DNA of 64,000 nucleotides from DUAG01 sp046756865. Its GTDB lineage: Bacteria > Nitrospirota > Nitrospiria > SBBL01 > JAADHI01. Each line of letters opens with the position of its first letter. The stretch's first letter is position 1. Where the stretch lies: NCBI GenBank assembly GCA_046756865.1, contig JBHHXE010000001.1:1-64000 (forward strand). The letters are read 5' to 3'. Under the pieces are notes generated by a model. It made no database searches. It was given only the letters and a program-made list of their open reading frames with translations, and had not been told where the DNA came from. The translations under genes were made by a program, and so were the position numbers. Positions 1 through 8,457 of this stretch are shown here, in pieces.

Positions 1-2
1 CT

Positions 3-179
3 GTTACCCTACACCTTAATGCGTCTCAATTTGAAGCGACGGCCCGGCTTTTCAAGTTGGCGATGGGAATGACAATCGGGCGCCGTATCGGGACAGGGGC
101 TGCGAATTCGTACGATAGCCTTCCAGGCGGAAGGTCTATTGCGGCGATGAGAGAGGCGGTTCCTGCTTATGGGAAATGA
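3..179 (+). CDS. C-terminal fragment of an unidentified protein (5' end outside window)
   Basis: An open frame enters from the left edge and ends at TGA 177-179, giving 58 residues. The fragment is rich in Ala, Gly and Arg and ends in AVPAYGK. It has mixed hydrophobic and charged composition, as expected of the end of a globular protein. I do not recognise a family. It is the only one of the three forward frames that stays open across the first 180 bases, but with so little sequence the call rests on composition alone. It reads toward the convergent reverse-strand gene that ends at 396. Confidence 0.35.
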   Translation, partial: VTLHLNASQFEATARLFKLAMGMTIGRRIGTGAANSYDSLPGGRSIAAMREAVPAYGK

Positions 180-395
180 GACTGTCAGGGGAAATCCGGA
201 TAAGTCGGAGGGAGATTACCTGGGGCTGGACAGCAAGGTCCGATGCCACTTTCATAGCCTTCTGGCCTGAATGACAGAGCAGGGAATCGAAATCAAGTAC
301 AGCCGTTGTAAAAGAGTAACCCTTGTTCCAGTAATTAGGGATCGCTGATCTGAACCGTGGTCATTAATCTTGACGGATTGGATGTGTTCAGGTTA
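180..395. other. Spacer with no recognised feature
   Basis: There is no convincing reading frame or RNA gene, and no hairpin followed by a T run, between the forward fragment ending at 179 and the reverse gene whose stop is at 396-398. The two flanking genes converge here, so a terminator would be expected, but I could not see one. Confidence 0.4.
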
Positions 396-830
396 TCAAT
401 TTGATCCGCCGCGCCCTCTGCCGCGACCACGCCCCCGTCCACGTCCTCTACCGCGATGGTTTTTCCTGAGTTTTTCAGGAACCTCAGTCTGAACAACCAC
501 ATCCCATGGACCTCGGAAATGTGTCGCCAATTCCCAATGACCCCCTGAAAACCTGAAATAGGCGTCGTTAAAGTAATAAACGTCTGCCAAATCTGCCACC
601 AAATAGACCCCAAGTACGCTGCTGAATACAAGATCGACACCATGATGGTGATGGTGGCGGTGCCCATGCCTGGGTGCGCGTGGGATTTTGATGCGGCCAT
701 CTCGTTTGATCTTGACCATATGGCGTGTCGGGAACAAAACAAGATCATCATGATCGCTTACCACAATGCAGCCCAACATCCCGCTGGATAAAGTCATCAG
801 GATAACGACAGTTGCAACACTCCTTCTCAA
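396..830 (-). CDS. Exported, probable lipoprotein with His-rich tract and C-terminal Arg-Gly repeat
   Basis: This is a 144-residue protein of no family I recognise. I place the start at TTG (828-830) because a perfect AAGGAGG (plus-strand 836-842) lies 5 bases upstream; an in-frame ATG at 869 has no such signal. The N terminus (MRRSVATVVILMTLSSGMLGC) is a signal peptide ending in a possible though imperfect lipobox, MLGC. A tract HGHRHHHHHG near residue 60 could bind metal. The mid-part has aromatic-rich strands (DVYYFNDAYFRFSGGHWE). The last 20 residues contain eight consecutive Arg-Gly pairs and end GGSN. The pairs use varied synonymous codons. Export is well supported; lipidation and metal binding are inferences. 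Confidence 0.65.
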   Translation of the reverse strand: MRRSVATVVILMTLSSGMLGCIVVSDHDDLVLFPTRHMVKIKRDGRIKIPRAPRHGHRHHHHHGVDLVFSSVLGVYLVADLADVYYFNDAYFRFSGGHWELATHFRGPWDVVVQTEVPEKLRKNHRGRGRGRGRGRGRGRGGSN

Positions 831-900
831 AGGAACCTCCTTTTCAAGCGTACTTATGATTAAATCCACTTTTCATTATACCGGTATTTTTTTGTTTTTG

Positions 901-913
901 GGTTAGTATAACC
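901..913. repeat. Short perfect inverted repeat GGTTA-gta-TAACC in divergent intergenic region
   Basis: Five-base arms around a 3-base centre lie between the divergent RG-repeat gene and argF. An AT-rich stretch (TATAAA at 918-923) follows. It could be an operator half-site pair, but it is too short to be more than suggestive. Confidence 0.2.
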
Positions 914-1037
914 TGGTATAAAATCAAGATCATGGGAATATTATGCTTGCTGATGTCTTATACTGAGTCTGAAATTTGACCTGTGATACAGAACCCTTTT
1001 TTATAGCATGACTCATAGATATTAGCCCCCGGTTGTA

Positions 1038-1067
1038 TTGCTTACCAGGCAGTCTCTATGATATAAA
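1038..1067 (+). promoter_or_regulatory. Possible sigma70-type promoter for the arg-lys-folate-pantothenate gene run
   Basis: TTGCTT (1038-1043), an 18-base spacer and TATAAA (1062-1067) lie about 28 bases upstream of the argF start. The -35 matches 4 of 6 consensus bases. It is the only reasonable promoter pair in the 260-base divergent region, so it is a weak but positionally sensible call. Confidence 0.35.
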
Positions 1068-1094
1068 ACTAATTTTTTTAGAGGGATGGCGGTG

Positions 1095-2012
1095 ATGCGG
1101 AAGTGTGATCTCCTGTGCCTGGGTCCGATTAGCAAGCGTGAAATTACGCAACTGATCAAGCGTGCAGGGGTTTATAAGAAAGGTGGACGCATGCGCCCTC
1201 TGGCGGGGCGCTCGGTCGGGCTTCTTTTTGAAAAATCCTCCACCCGGACACGGGTTTCTTTCGAGGTGGCTGTCTGGCGACTCGGAGGGCTCCCAATCTT
1301 TCTTTCTTTTGACGATATCCAGATCAAGCGGGGGGAGACCATTGCCGATACCGCCCGGGTACTCTCAGGCTACCTCGATGCCCTGGTGATTCGCACTTAT
1401 GAGCAGGAAAAACTGGAGGAGTGGCGTGATTATGCGACGATTCCGGTGATCAATGGCCTGACCGATCTACATCACCCCTGTCAGGTTCTTGCCGATCTCT
1501 TTACCATTAAAGAAAAAAGGGGTCGGTTGAAGGGACTAAAACTGGTCTATGTCGGAGATGGGAATAATATGGCCCATTCCCTGCTGGAGGGAGGGGCGAC
1601 GGTTGGAATGGAGGTCGTCATTGCCTCCCCCAGGGCTTATAAACCAGACCCGATGCTTGTGCAATCGGCGATGATTATGGCAAAAAAATCTGGAGGAGCT
1701 ATCTCGGTGTTAAGCGATCCACTTAAGGCGGTCAAAGGTGCTGACGTGGTTTATACTGACGTCTGGGTCTCGATGGGTCAGGAAGGGGAATGCAAAAAGA
1801 GGCTCAAAGTTTTGAAGCCTTATCAGGTAAACAAGAAGTTATTGGCAGGGGCGAGGAGTGACGTCATGGTGATGCACTGTCTCCCAGCCCATCGTGGTGA
1901 AGAGATTTCTGCGGACGTGATGGAGGATTCCCGATCGGTCATTTTTGAGCAGGCTGCAAACCGGCTTCCGATGCAGCAGGCCATTCTGGAGATGTGTATT
2001 GGCAAAAAGTGA
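1095..2012 (+). CDS. argF: Ornithine carbamoyltransferase
   Basis: The product transfers the carbamoyl group of carbamoyl phosphate to ornithine, giving citrulline in cytoplasmic arginine synthesis. At 305 residues it has the normal family length. Visible motifs are the carbamoyl-phosphate loop SSTRTR near residue 50, HHPCQ near residue 130, and the ornithine-site HCLPAHRGEEI near residue 265. I prefer ATG 1095 over ATG 1086, because GAGGG at 1081-1085 abuts 1086 but sits 9 bases from 1095. The N terminus MRKCDLL also aligns with usual ArgF starts. The stop overlaps argG by 14 bases. argF is first in a same-strand run that reaches panC. Confidence 0.95.
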   Translation: MRKCDLLCLGPISKREITQLIKRAGVYKKGGRMRPLAGRSVGLLFEKSSTRTRVSFEVAVWRLGGLPIFLSFDDIQIKRGETIADTARVLSGYLDALVIRTYEQEKLEEWRDYATIPVINGLTDLHHPCQVLADLFTIKEKRGRLKGLKLVYVGDGNNMAHSLLEGGATVGMEVVIASPRAYKPDPMLVQSAMIMAKKSGGAISVLSDPLKAVKGADVVYTDVWVSMGQEGECKKRLKVLKPYQVNKKLLAGARSDVMVMHCLPAHRGEEISADVMEDSRSVIFEQAANRLPMQQAILEMCIGKK

Positions 2013-3255
2013 AAAGAAGATCAATAAGGTGGTTCTTGCCTATTCAGGGGGGCTCGATACATCTGTTATCATTACCTGGCTGAAAGAACGGTACGGATGT
2101 CAGGTTATTGCTTTTTGTGCCGACCTCGGCCAGGGGGAAGATCTTTCGGAAGTCTCTGCGAAAGCGGAGAGAACCGGTGCGAGCAAGGTTGTCATTACCG
2201 ATCTCAGAGAGGTCTTTGCAAAAGAGTATCTTTTTCCCATGCTCCGGGCCAATGCGGTTTATGAAGGATGTTATCTTCTGGGAACCGCGATCGCCAGGCC
2301 GCTGATCGCTAAAAAACAGATGGAAATTGCGAAAAAACATGGAGCTGGGGGTGTCTCCCACGGGGCAACCGGAAAAGGGAACGATCAGGTTCGCTTTGAG
2401 TTGAGCTATTTTTCCATTGATCCGACGATTGAAATTATTGCCCCCTGGCGGGACTGGGAATTTGAATCCCGATCCGATCTGATGGCCTACGCAAAACGGT
2501 ATAAGATTCCCGTTACGGCGACAATAAAGAAACCCTACAGCATCGACAGTAATCTCTTTCATACCAGTTATGAGGGGGGGATTTTGGAAGATCCCTGGAC
2601 TGAGCCGCCGGCGTCCATGTTTATGATGACCCAGGCTCCGGAGGATGCTCCGGAAAAGCCCGCGATCATTGAAATCGGCTTTAAAGAGGGGGATCCTGTT
2701 TCGATTAACGGAAAACAATATTCTCCCGGAAAACTTATAGCGGAATTAAACAAAATCGGTGGAATCCACGGCATCGGGCGTGTCGACCTGGTGGAGAATC
2801 GATATGTCGGGATGAAGTCAAGAGGGGTATATGAGACTCCGGGCGGAACCCTACTGCATGCCGCCCATCGCGCCGTGGAGTCTTTGTGTGTTGACCGTGA
2901 TGTCCTGCATCTCCGGGATAGTCTGATATCGCAATATGCCGAGATGATTTATTACGGATATTGGTTCTCGCCGGAACGTGAAATGCTACAGACTTTAATG
3001 GACCGCGCACAGGAAGGGGTGACCGGTGTGGCCCGGTTAAAACTATTTAAAGGAAGTCTTACCGTTATCGGAAGAAAGGCACCTCGCTCCCTCTATCGCA
3101 AAGAAATATCAACTTTTGAAAAAGATTCCTGCTTTGTCCAGAAAGAGGCAGAAGGTTTTATCCGATTAAATGCTCTCCGATTAAAGCTACCGGTCTTGAG
3201 CCAAACGCAAGTGAAAGGATCCCGTGGCAAAGGGAACAAAAAGAATAGTCAATAA
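1999..3255 (+). CDS. argG: Argininosuccinate synthase
   Basis: The product joins citrulline and aspartate in an ATP-dependent reaction, the second step of this arginine module. The N terminus VVLAYSGGLDTS is the PP-loop ATP-pyrophosphatase motif, and GATGKGNDQVRFE follows near residue 120. I place the start at TTG 1999, with GGAG (1988-1991) seven bases upstream; this gives MAKSEKKINKVV, the usual short leader. A longer in-frame extension to ATG 1945 would lie wholly inside argF and looks spurious. The protein is 418 residues, slightly longer than typical. The extra C-terminal residues (KGSRGKGNKKNSQ) are basic and overlap the argH start by 32 bases. Confidence 0.95.
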   Translation: MAKSEKKINKVVLAYSGGLDTSVIITWLKERYGCQVIAFCADLGQGEDLSEVSAKAERTGASKVVITDLREVFAKEYLFPMLRANAVYEGCYLLGTAIARPLIAKKQMEIAKKHGAGGVSHGATGKGNDQVRFELSYFSIDPTIEIIAPWRDWEFESRSDLMAYAKRYKIPVTATIKKPYSIDSNLFHTSYEGGILEDPWTEPPASMFMMTQAPEDAPEKPAIIEIGFKEGDPVSINGKQYSPGKLIAELNKIGGIHGIGRVDLVENRYVGMKSRGVYETPGGTLLHAAHRAVESLCVDRDVLHLRDSLISQYAEMIYYGYWFSPEREMLQTLMDRAQEGVTGVARLKLFKGSLTVIGRKAPRSLYRKEISTFEKDSCFVQKEAEGFIRLNALRLKLPVLSQTQVKGSRGKGNKKNSQ

Positions 3256-4696
3256 GGGCAAAACTTCCGGGTCAAATAAAAGCGAGTGGAAAAATGCGGC
3301 TTGGGAAGGTCGATTCACCGAGGCCGTTGATCCAGATGTTGCGGCCTTTACCTCCTCTTTTCTCTTCGACCGCTGTCTCTACCCGTATGACATTGAAGGG
3401 AGCATCGCCCATACCGAAGGGTTGGTCCGTGCCGGTCTCCTGACGCCAGCCGAAAAAAAGTGTTTGGTAAAAGGGCTGAAAGAGATTGAAGCGGAGATGG
3501 CAGAGGAGGGTCTCGTCGAACTGGCCCGAAACCGGGCGGTTTTGGATGAAGATATACATATGCATGTCGAACGCCGTCTTGTGGAGAAGGTTGGGGAGGT
3601 GGGTGGAAAACTGCACACCGGCCGGAGCCGCAATGACCAGGTTGCCCTGGATCTCAGGCTTTATCTCCGCAGTGAAATCAGGCAGATTGTTGAACAGATT
3701 AACACGCTTCAAAGAAACCTTGCTGCTCAGGCGGAAGACCATGTTGATACGATAGTGCCCGGCTATACGCACCTGCAACGCGCACAGCCGGTTTCTCTGG
3801 CGCACACCTTGCTGGCTTATTATGAGATGCTGGAGCGCGACCGGACCCGCCTTCTCGACGGACTGAAGCGCATGAATCAAATGCCGCTGGGGGCCGGTGC
3901 TCTGGCCGGAAACAGTTTCTCTATTGACCGTTTGCATGTGGCCCGCTTGCTGGGTTTTTCTCAAGTCACGGCAAACAGCCTTGATACGGTATGTGACCGG
4001 GATTTTGTCACAGAATTTCTCTCTTCAGCCTCGATCCTCATGATGCATCTCTCCCGCTGGGCAGAAGACTGGATTCTCTGGGCCTCGACAGAGTTTGGCT
4101 TTATTGACCTTCCGGATCGATACTGTACTGGAAGCAGTATGATGCCGCAAAAGAAGAATCCGGATCTTCTCGAGTTGATCCGTGGAAAAACGGGGAGGGT
4201 CTATGGGGCTTTGCTTACACTCCTGACGGTACTTAAAGGGCTTCCCTTGTCTTACAACAGGGATCTCCAGGAAGACAAGGAGCCGCTTTTTAATACGGTC
4301 AATACACTCCAAAGTGGACTCCGGATCATGACAAACCTGACCAAAGAAGCCCGCTTTAACAGTGCAAAAATGAAGGCAGCCACTGAAGAAGGCGCCCTGC
4401 TGGCGACAGATCTGGCGGATTACCTTGTAGAAAAAGGCCTCCCATTTCGTCAGGCCCATCGCGTGAGTGGAAAGATTGTCCTTAAGGCACTGGATGAAGG
4501 CAAACCTTTCGAAGGCTGGACACTGGATGTGTTTAAAGCATTTTCTCCCTTGTTTGAGCAGGATCTCTTTGACCGGCTCACTCTGACAGGGTCCATCGAA
4601 AAAAAAGGAGGAATCGGCGGAACATCCACAAAGTCCATCCGAATGCAGATCCGGAAGATAAAGCGAAGATGGAAAAATGAGGACAAGAAGATATAA
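3224..4696 (+). CDS. argH: Argininosuccinate lyase
   Basis: The product splits argininosuccinate into arginine and fumarate, completing the pathway. It is 490 residues long, with a basic, Lys- and Ser-rich N-terminal extension of about 20 residues compared with common ArgH. The fumarase/lyase signature GSSMMPQKKNPD lies near residue 305, and the HTGRSRNDQ substrate motif near 130. The start is GTG 3224, with AAGGA (3215-3219) four bases away, and it lies inside the end of argG. The stop is overlapped by the lptM-like lipoprotein gene that starts at 4677. Confidence 0.95.
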   Translation: MAKGTKRIVNKGKTSGSNKSEWKNAAWEGRFTEAVDPDVAAFTSSFLFDRCLYPYDIEGSIAHTEGLVRAGLLTPAEKKCLVKGLKEIEAEMAEEGLVELARNRAVLDEDIHMHVERRLVEKVGEVGGKLHTGRSRNDQVALDLRLYLRSEIRQIVEQINTLQRNLAAQAEDHVDTIVPGYTHLQRAQPVSLAHTLLAYYEMLERDRTRLLDGLKRMNQMPLGAGALAGNSFSIDRLHVARLLGFSQVTANSLDTVCDRDFVTEFLSSASILMMHLSRWAEDWILWASTEFGFIDLPDRYCTGSSMMPQKKNPDLLELIRGKTGRVYGALLTLLTVLKGLPLSYNRDLQEDKEPLFNTVNTLQSGLRIMTNLTKEARFNSAKMKAATEEGALLATDLADYLVEKGLPFRQAHRVSGKIVLKALDEGKPFEGWTLDVFKAFSPLFEQDLFDRLTLTGSIEKKGGIGGTSTKSIRMQIRKIKRRWKNEDKKI

Positions 4697-4901
4697 GAAC
4701 TATAAAACAGTATGTTACGTTGAAATTATCATCCTCGTCTTTATCTTTTTAGGGGGCTGTGGTCGAAAAGGGGATCCAGTTCCCCCTGGCAATCACACTC
4801 CGATGATAAGCTTTTCGTCCTTGCTGGTCGCACCCGATCCGCAGTGGGAATTGACGGGAGTAAAAGAAGTTGACTATATTGATGGGGTTCAATCGATCTA
4901 A
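4677..4901 (+). CDS. Small LptM/YifL-like lipoprotein
   Basis: This is a 74-residue protein with a basic start, a hydrophobic segment (EIIILVFIFLGG) and a lipobox ending GGC near residue 28. The mature N terminus is CGRKGDPVPP, the signature of the short YifL/LptM lipoproteins. In proteobacteria these are often encoded just before lysA and dapF. LptM of E. coli assists disulfide maturation of the LPS translocon LptDE (established for that protein). Here the role is inferred from the motif and the conserved neighbourhood. The start ATG 4677 lies within argH with only a weak ribosome-binding site, suggesting translational coupling. Confidence 0.75.
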   Translation: MRTRRYKNYKTVCYVEIIILVFIFLGGCGRKGDPVPPGNHTPMISFSSLLVAPDPQWELTGVKEVDYIDGVQSI

Positions 4902-4915
4902 CAGGGAATAAAAAC

Positions 4916-6181
4916 ATGAATGCATTTCGATATAAAAAGGGTCGGCTTTTTTGTGAAGAGGTCTCTCTTGAAGAAATGTCAGAGAAGGTGGGGACCCCTT
5001 TCTATGCATATAGCCATAAGGCCCTTCTCAGTCAAATTACAGCTTACAAAAAGGCCTTTTCCTCGGTTCCCCATTTAATTGCTTTTGCAGTCAAAGCAAA
5101 TGCAAATATCGCGGTCCTTCGTGTTTTTGCTAACGCGGGTGGCGGAGGGGATATTGTTTCAACCGGAGAACTTCACCGTGCCTTAAAGGCGGGAATGGAC
5201 CCTGAAAATCTTGTTTTTGCCGGGGTGGGGAAGACAAAAAAAGAGATGAAAGACGCCTTGCGTGCCGGAATCCTGATGTTTAACGTCGAATCGGCCCAGG
5301 AACTCGTCGCACTTGATGAGACGGCTAAGACGCTTGGCATGAAGGCTCCCGTCGCGCTTCGGGTAAACCCGGATGTCAACCCCAAGACCCATCCTTACAT
5401 TTCCACCGGTTTAAAGAAAAGCAAGTTCGGGATTGAAATTGTCAAGGCAGTGTCGCAATATCAGACGGCCTCCCTTCTTTCTAACATTGAGATTGTGGGC
5501 GTCCATTCACATATCGGTTCTCAACTAACACAGGTGAAGCCCTTTGTTGATGCCCTGAAACGAATCTCGAAGCTTATCGACGCGCTTCGAAAGCAGGGTC
5601 TTGACATTCCATATTGGAACATCGGAGGCGGGCTGGGGATTACTTATAACGCCGAAAAACCTCCTATGCCGAAAGAAATGGCTGTGGCGGTTCTTCCCCT
5701 TTTGAAGAAAAGCGGCTGCAGAATCATTCTGGAGCCGGGGCGGTCACTCGCCGGGAATGCAGGGGTGCTGGTAACCCGTGTGATTTACAACAAGGAAGGG
5801 GAGGCGAAAAACTTTCTGGTGGTAGATGCCGGGATGAATGACCTGATCCGTCCGAGCCTTTATGAGGCCTATCATGAGCTAAAACCCATCGTAAAACGGC
5901 GGCGGAAGCCTAAAGTCGTTGATGTGGTTGGACCTATCTGTGAATCAGGTGATTTTCTAGCGCAGGACCGTGAGATCCCGGAGATGGGGCCTGATGATCT
6001 CCTCGCCGTCATGAGCGCGGGAGCCTACAGTTTCACCATGTCATCGAACTATAATGCCCGTCCCCGCCCCCCGGAAATCCTTGTTCATGGCGATACGTAT
6101 GATGTGATTCGCAAGCGGGAGACCCTGAGGGACCTGCTGCGCGGGGAATCTGTTCCTGAATTCCTGGGGAAGGCAAGGTGA
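4916..6181 (+). CDS. lysA: Diaminopimelate decarboxylase
   Basis: This PLP enzyme decarboxylates meso-diaminopimelate to lysine. It is 421 residues, the normal family length. It has AFAVKANAN with the PLP lysine near residue 60, HSHIGSQ near 195, the glycine loop GGGLGI, EPGRSLAGNAG near 275, CESGDFLA near 340 and the dimer-site NYNARPRPPE near the end. ATG 4916 is preceded by AGGGA. The gene lies directly after the LptM-like gene and overlaps the next gene by GTGA, so it is part of the transcription unit. Confidence 0.96.
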   Translation: MNAFRYKKGRLFCEEVSLEEMSEKVGTPFYAYSHKALLSQITAYKKAFSSVPHLIAFAVKANANIAVLRVFANAGGGGDIVSTGELHRALKAGMDPENLVFAGVGKTKKEMKDALRAGILMFNVESAQELVALDETAKTLGMKAPVALRVNPDVNPKTHPYISTGLKKSKFGIEIVKAVSQYQTASLLSNIEIVGVHSHIGSQLTQVKPFVDALKRISKLIDALRKQGLDIPYWNIGGGLGITYNAEKPPMPKEMAVAVLPLLKKSGCRIILEPGRSLAGNAGVLVTRVIYNKEGEAKNFLVVDAGMNDLIRPSLYEAYHELKPIVKRRRKPKVVDVVGPICESGDFLAQDREIPEMGPDDLLAVMSAGAYSFTMSSNYNARPRPPEILVHGDTYDVIRKRETLRDLLRGESVPEFLGKAR

Positions 6182-6603
6182 GTCACCAGGGTATGGTCCA
6201 AAGGACAAAGGGCACTGTCTTTTCTGACAATGCAGGCTCACGAAAAGACAAGAAGGAGGGGCGTGTTTTTTTTCTTGCCCTTCTGATCATCAGCGGCATA
6301 GTGATTCTCTGCATGAGCGTTGTATATTTTAAAGGGAAGGAAATCACAATTTTCACCTTTCAACGCTTTGTGGTCAACAAGGCATTCATGTCTCTCCTTC
6401 CTGAAGAATACAGCCTTGAAGAGGCGGAGTCGGTCCGGCAAAAAGTCTTTGCCTTTTACGACACGGCAATGAGGGGAGATGTGAGCGAAGAGGAATTGTT
6501 GGCAGTCAGTACACGGATTCAGTCAATTCTGGCAGACGAGAAGGTTAAAGATGAAGAGGTCCAGTCCCTCTTAACCCTGATTGATACGGGTGGCGGAAGA
6601 TGA
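6178..6603 (+). CDS. Uncharacterised single-span membrane protein between lysA and dapF
   Basis: This is a 141-residue protein of no family I recognise. A charged N terminus (RKDKKEGR) precedes one strong membrane segment, FFLALLIISGIVILCMSVVYF, at about residues 30-50. An acidic soluble domain follows, with helical heptad-like character (EEYSLEEAESVRQKVFAFYD, then EEELLAVSTRIQSILADEKVKDEEVQSLLTLI). The Lys/Arg-rich side before the span suggests that the C-terminal domain lies outside the cytoplasm. The GTG start shares GTGA with the lysA stop, and the ATG of dapF shares ATGA with its own stop, so translation is tightly coupled on both sides. Its place inside a lysine operon is unexplained. 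Confidence 0.8.
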   Translation: MSHQGMVQRTKGTVFSDNAGSRKDKKEGRVFFLALLIISGIVILCMSVVYFKGKEITIFTFQRFVVNKAFMSLLPEEYSLEEAESVRQKVFAFYDTAMRGDVSEEELLAVSTRIQSILADEKVKDEEVQSLLTLIDTGGGR

Positions 6604-7433
6604 AATTTCCAATTCCATTCTGGAAGATGAACGGCAGCGGTAACGATTTTGTGATGATTGATCATCGCAAGCCAACTATCCCTCAAAACGAAATGGCCTC
6701 TTTCATTTCTAAGGTTTGCCGCCGTGGTCTTTCGGTCGGGGCCGACGGTCTGATTCTGGTGGTCCCTTCTTCAAGGGCGGATTACGGATGGCACTTTTAC
6801 AACGCCGATGGGGGAGAGGCAGAGATGTGTGCCAATGGGAGCCGCTGCGTTGCCCGCTTCGCTTTCCTAATGGGGATTGCACCTGCAAAGCACACCATTG
6901 AGACGATTGCCGGAATTGTTCGGGCAGAAGTGCGGGGAGAGGAGGGATGTCGTGTCCAGGTCTACCTTCCTGATCCCTTTGATCTTCACCTGAATGTCGA
7001 TCTTGAAGTGAATGGAGAAAAGGAGCGTGTCCATAGCGTCAATACCTCCGTTCCCCACGCAGTTTATTTTGTTGATGATACTGACAAGGTTGACCTGGTC
7101 AGCCTGGGAAGTGCGACGCGTTACCACGAACACTTTGCGCCGAAGGGAACCAATGTGAATATAGTCAGTTTTTCAGGGGATTCCCTGAAAATCCGGACTT
7201 ATGAGCGCGGTGTAGAAGATGAGACTTTGGCCTGTGGCACGGGTGCGGTTGCAGGTGCCGTTATTGCCGCTTCTCTTGGAAAAGTCTCATCACCCGTGAC
7301 ACTCCTGACAAGGGGAGGGACACGCTTGGTTGTGACCTTTGCCCAAGACGGGGCTTCTTTTAAAAATATATCTCTGGAGGGAGACGCACGTGTCGTTTCC
7401 AGAGGCGAAATTTCAGAAGATGCTCTTATATAG
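6600..7433 (+). CDS. dapF: Diaminopimelate epimerase
   Basis: The product converts LL- to meso-diaminopimelate without a cofactor, using two cysteines. The first catalytic Cys is in NADGGEAEMCANGSRC near residue 80, the second in DETLACGTGAVA near 210. The N-terminal motif KMNGSGNDFV is also present. At 277 residues it has normal length. It overlaps the preceding membrane-protein gene by 4 bases (ATGA). meso-DAP feeds both LysA and peptidoglycan, and DapL upstream in the pathway makes the LL form directly. Confidence 0.96.
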   Translation: MKFPIPFWKMNGSGNDFVMIDHRKPTIPQNEMASFISKVCRRGLSVGADGLILVVPSSRADYGWHFYNADGGEAEMCANGSRCVARFAFLMGIAPAKHTIETIAGIVRAEVRGEEGCRVQVYLPDPFDLHLNVDLEVNGEKERVHSVNTSVPHAVYFVDDTDKVDLVSLGSATRYHEHFAPKGTNVNIVSFSGDSLKIRTYERGVEDETLACGTGAVAGAVIAASLGKVSSPVTLLTRGGTRLVVTFAQDGASFKNISLEGDARVVSRGEISEDALI

Positions 7434-7518
7434 AATCCTGAAAAATAACATCTTGGTTGAACAATTTGATCGTGTTTTCGTAGTAACACATAAAGTCATT
7501 ATATTCATGAGGTAAGGT

Positions 7519-8403
7519 ATGTTTAAAGGTTCGATTGTTGCCATTGTGACACCTCTAAAAGAAGGGCGGGTCGATGAAAAGGCAATGGCGGATTTGATCA
7601 ATTTTCATCTCGAAGCAGGGACAAATGGCATTGTCCCGTGTGGGACAACCGGTGAATCTGCAACCTTGAGCCATGAGGAACACCGCCGCGTCATTGAGAT
7701 GACCATTGAAGTGGTTGGCGGACGCGTTCCAGTGATCGCGGGAACCGGGTCCAACAGTACTGAAGAAGCAATTACCCTCACCCGGCATGCCAAGTCCGTC
7801 GGCGCTGCGGGCGCACTTCTGATCACACCATACTACAATAAGCCGATGCAGGAGGGACTCTTCCGGCACTTCAAATTAATTGCGGAAAGGGTTGACCTTC
7901 CCCAGATTCTCTACAATATTCCCGGCCGTACCGGGGTGAATATGTTGCCGGAAACCGTGGCCCGCCTGACAGACTTTGAAAATATTGTCGGGATTAAAGA
8001 GGGAAGCGGCTCAATACAGCAGATGACTGAGGTAATCCGTCGTTGTGGTGAACGTTTGTGCGTTCTTTCGGGAGATGATGGTTTGACACTCCCGCTGATG
8101 GCCGTTGGCGGTTCAGGGGTCATCTCCGTTACCGCCAATATTGTCCCTTCCGAGATGGTGCAGATGACCTCGGCGGCAGAAAGAGGGGATTTTTCCGAGG
8201 CGAGAAAATGGGATGCAAAGCTCCATCCGCTTCATCGTGACCTATTTCTCGAGACCAATCCCGTTCCAGTTAAAGCGGCCCTTTCCATGATGGGAAAATG
8301 CAGCAAAGAAGTTCGTCTTCCCTTGAGTCCTTTATCGGAAGAAAGCTTGCGTACCTTAAAAGGATCGCTAGAGGCTTATGGCCTTGTTTTAAAGGCAACT
8401 TGA
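7519..8403 (+). CDS. dapA: 4-Hydroxy-tetrahydrodipicolinate synthase
   Basis: The product condenses pyruvate with aspartate semialdehyde, the first committed lysine step. At 294 residues it is a normal TIM-barrel family member. It has the GTTGES loop near residue 45, YYNKP near 110, the tyrosine in YNIPGRTGVN near 135 and the Schiff-base lysine in GIKEGSG near 163. ATG 7519 is preceded by GAGGTAAGG. An 85-base gap separates it from dapF, the first sizeable gap in the run. I saw no clear promoter or terminator there. Confidence 0.96.
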   Translation: MFKGSIVAIVTPLKEGRVDEKAMADLINFHLEAGTNGIVPCGTTGESATLSHEEHRRVIEMTIEVVGGRVPVIAGTGSNSTEEAITLTRHAKSVGAAGALLITPYYNKPMQEGLFRHFKLIAERVDLPQILYNIPGRTGVNMLPETVARLTDFENIVGIKEGSGSIQQMTEVIRRCGERLCVLSGDDGLTLPLMAVGGSGVISVTANIVPSEMVQMTSAAERGDFSEARKWDAKLHPLHRDLFLETNPVPVKAALSMMGKCSKEVRLPLSPLSEESLRTLKGSLEAYGLVLKAT

Positions 8404-8457
8404 CTGTATATGCCAGGATCTATTTGTGGATCTTTGGAAAAACAATAAAGGAGATCG

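Noticed and set aside
335..751. Second long reverse-strand frame overlapping the RG-repeat gene
   Set aside because: It lacks a ribosome-binding site and a coherent signal or domain, and the other frame has both a strong ribosome-binding site and a signal peptide.
2044..2718. Long open frame antisense to argG
   Set aside because: It is a mirror of a highly conserved enzyme gene, with no start signal and no domain. Similar antisense frames lie opposite argH, copA and tnaA.
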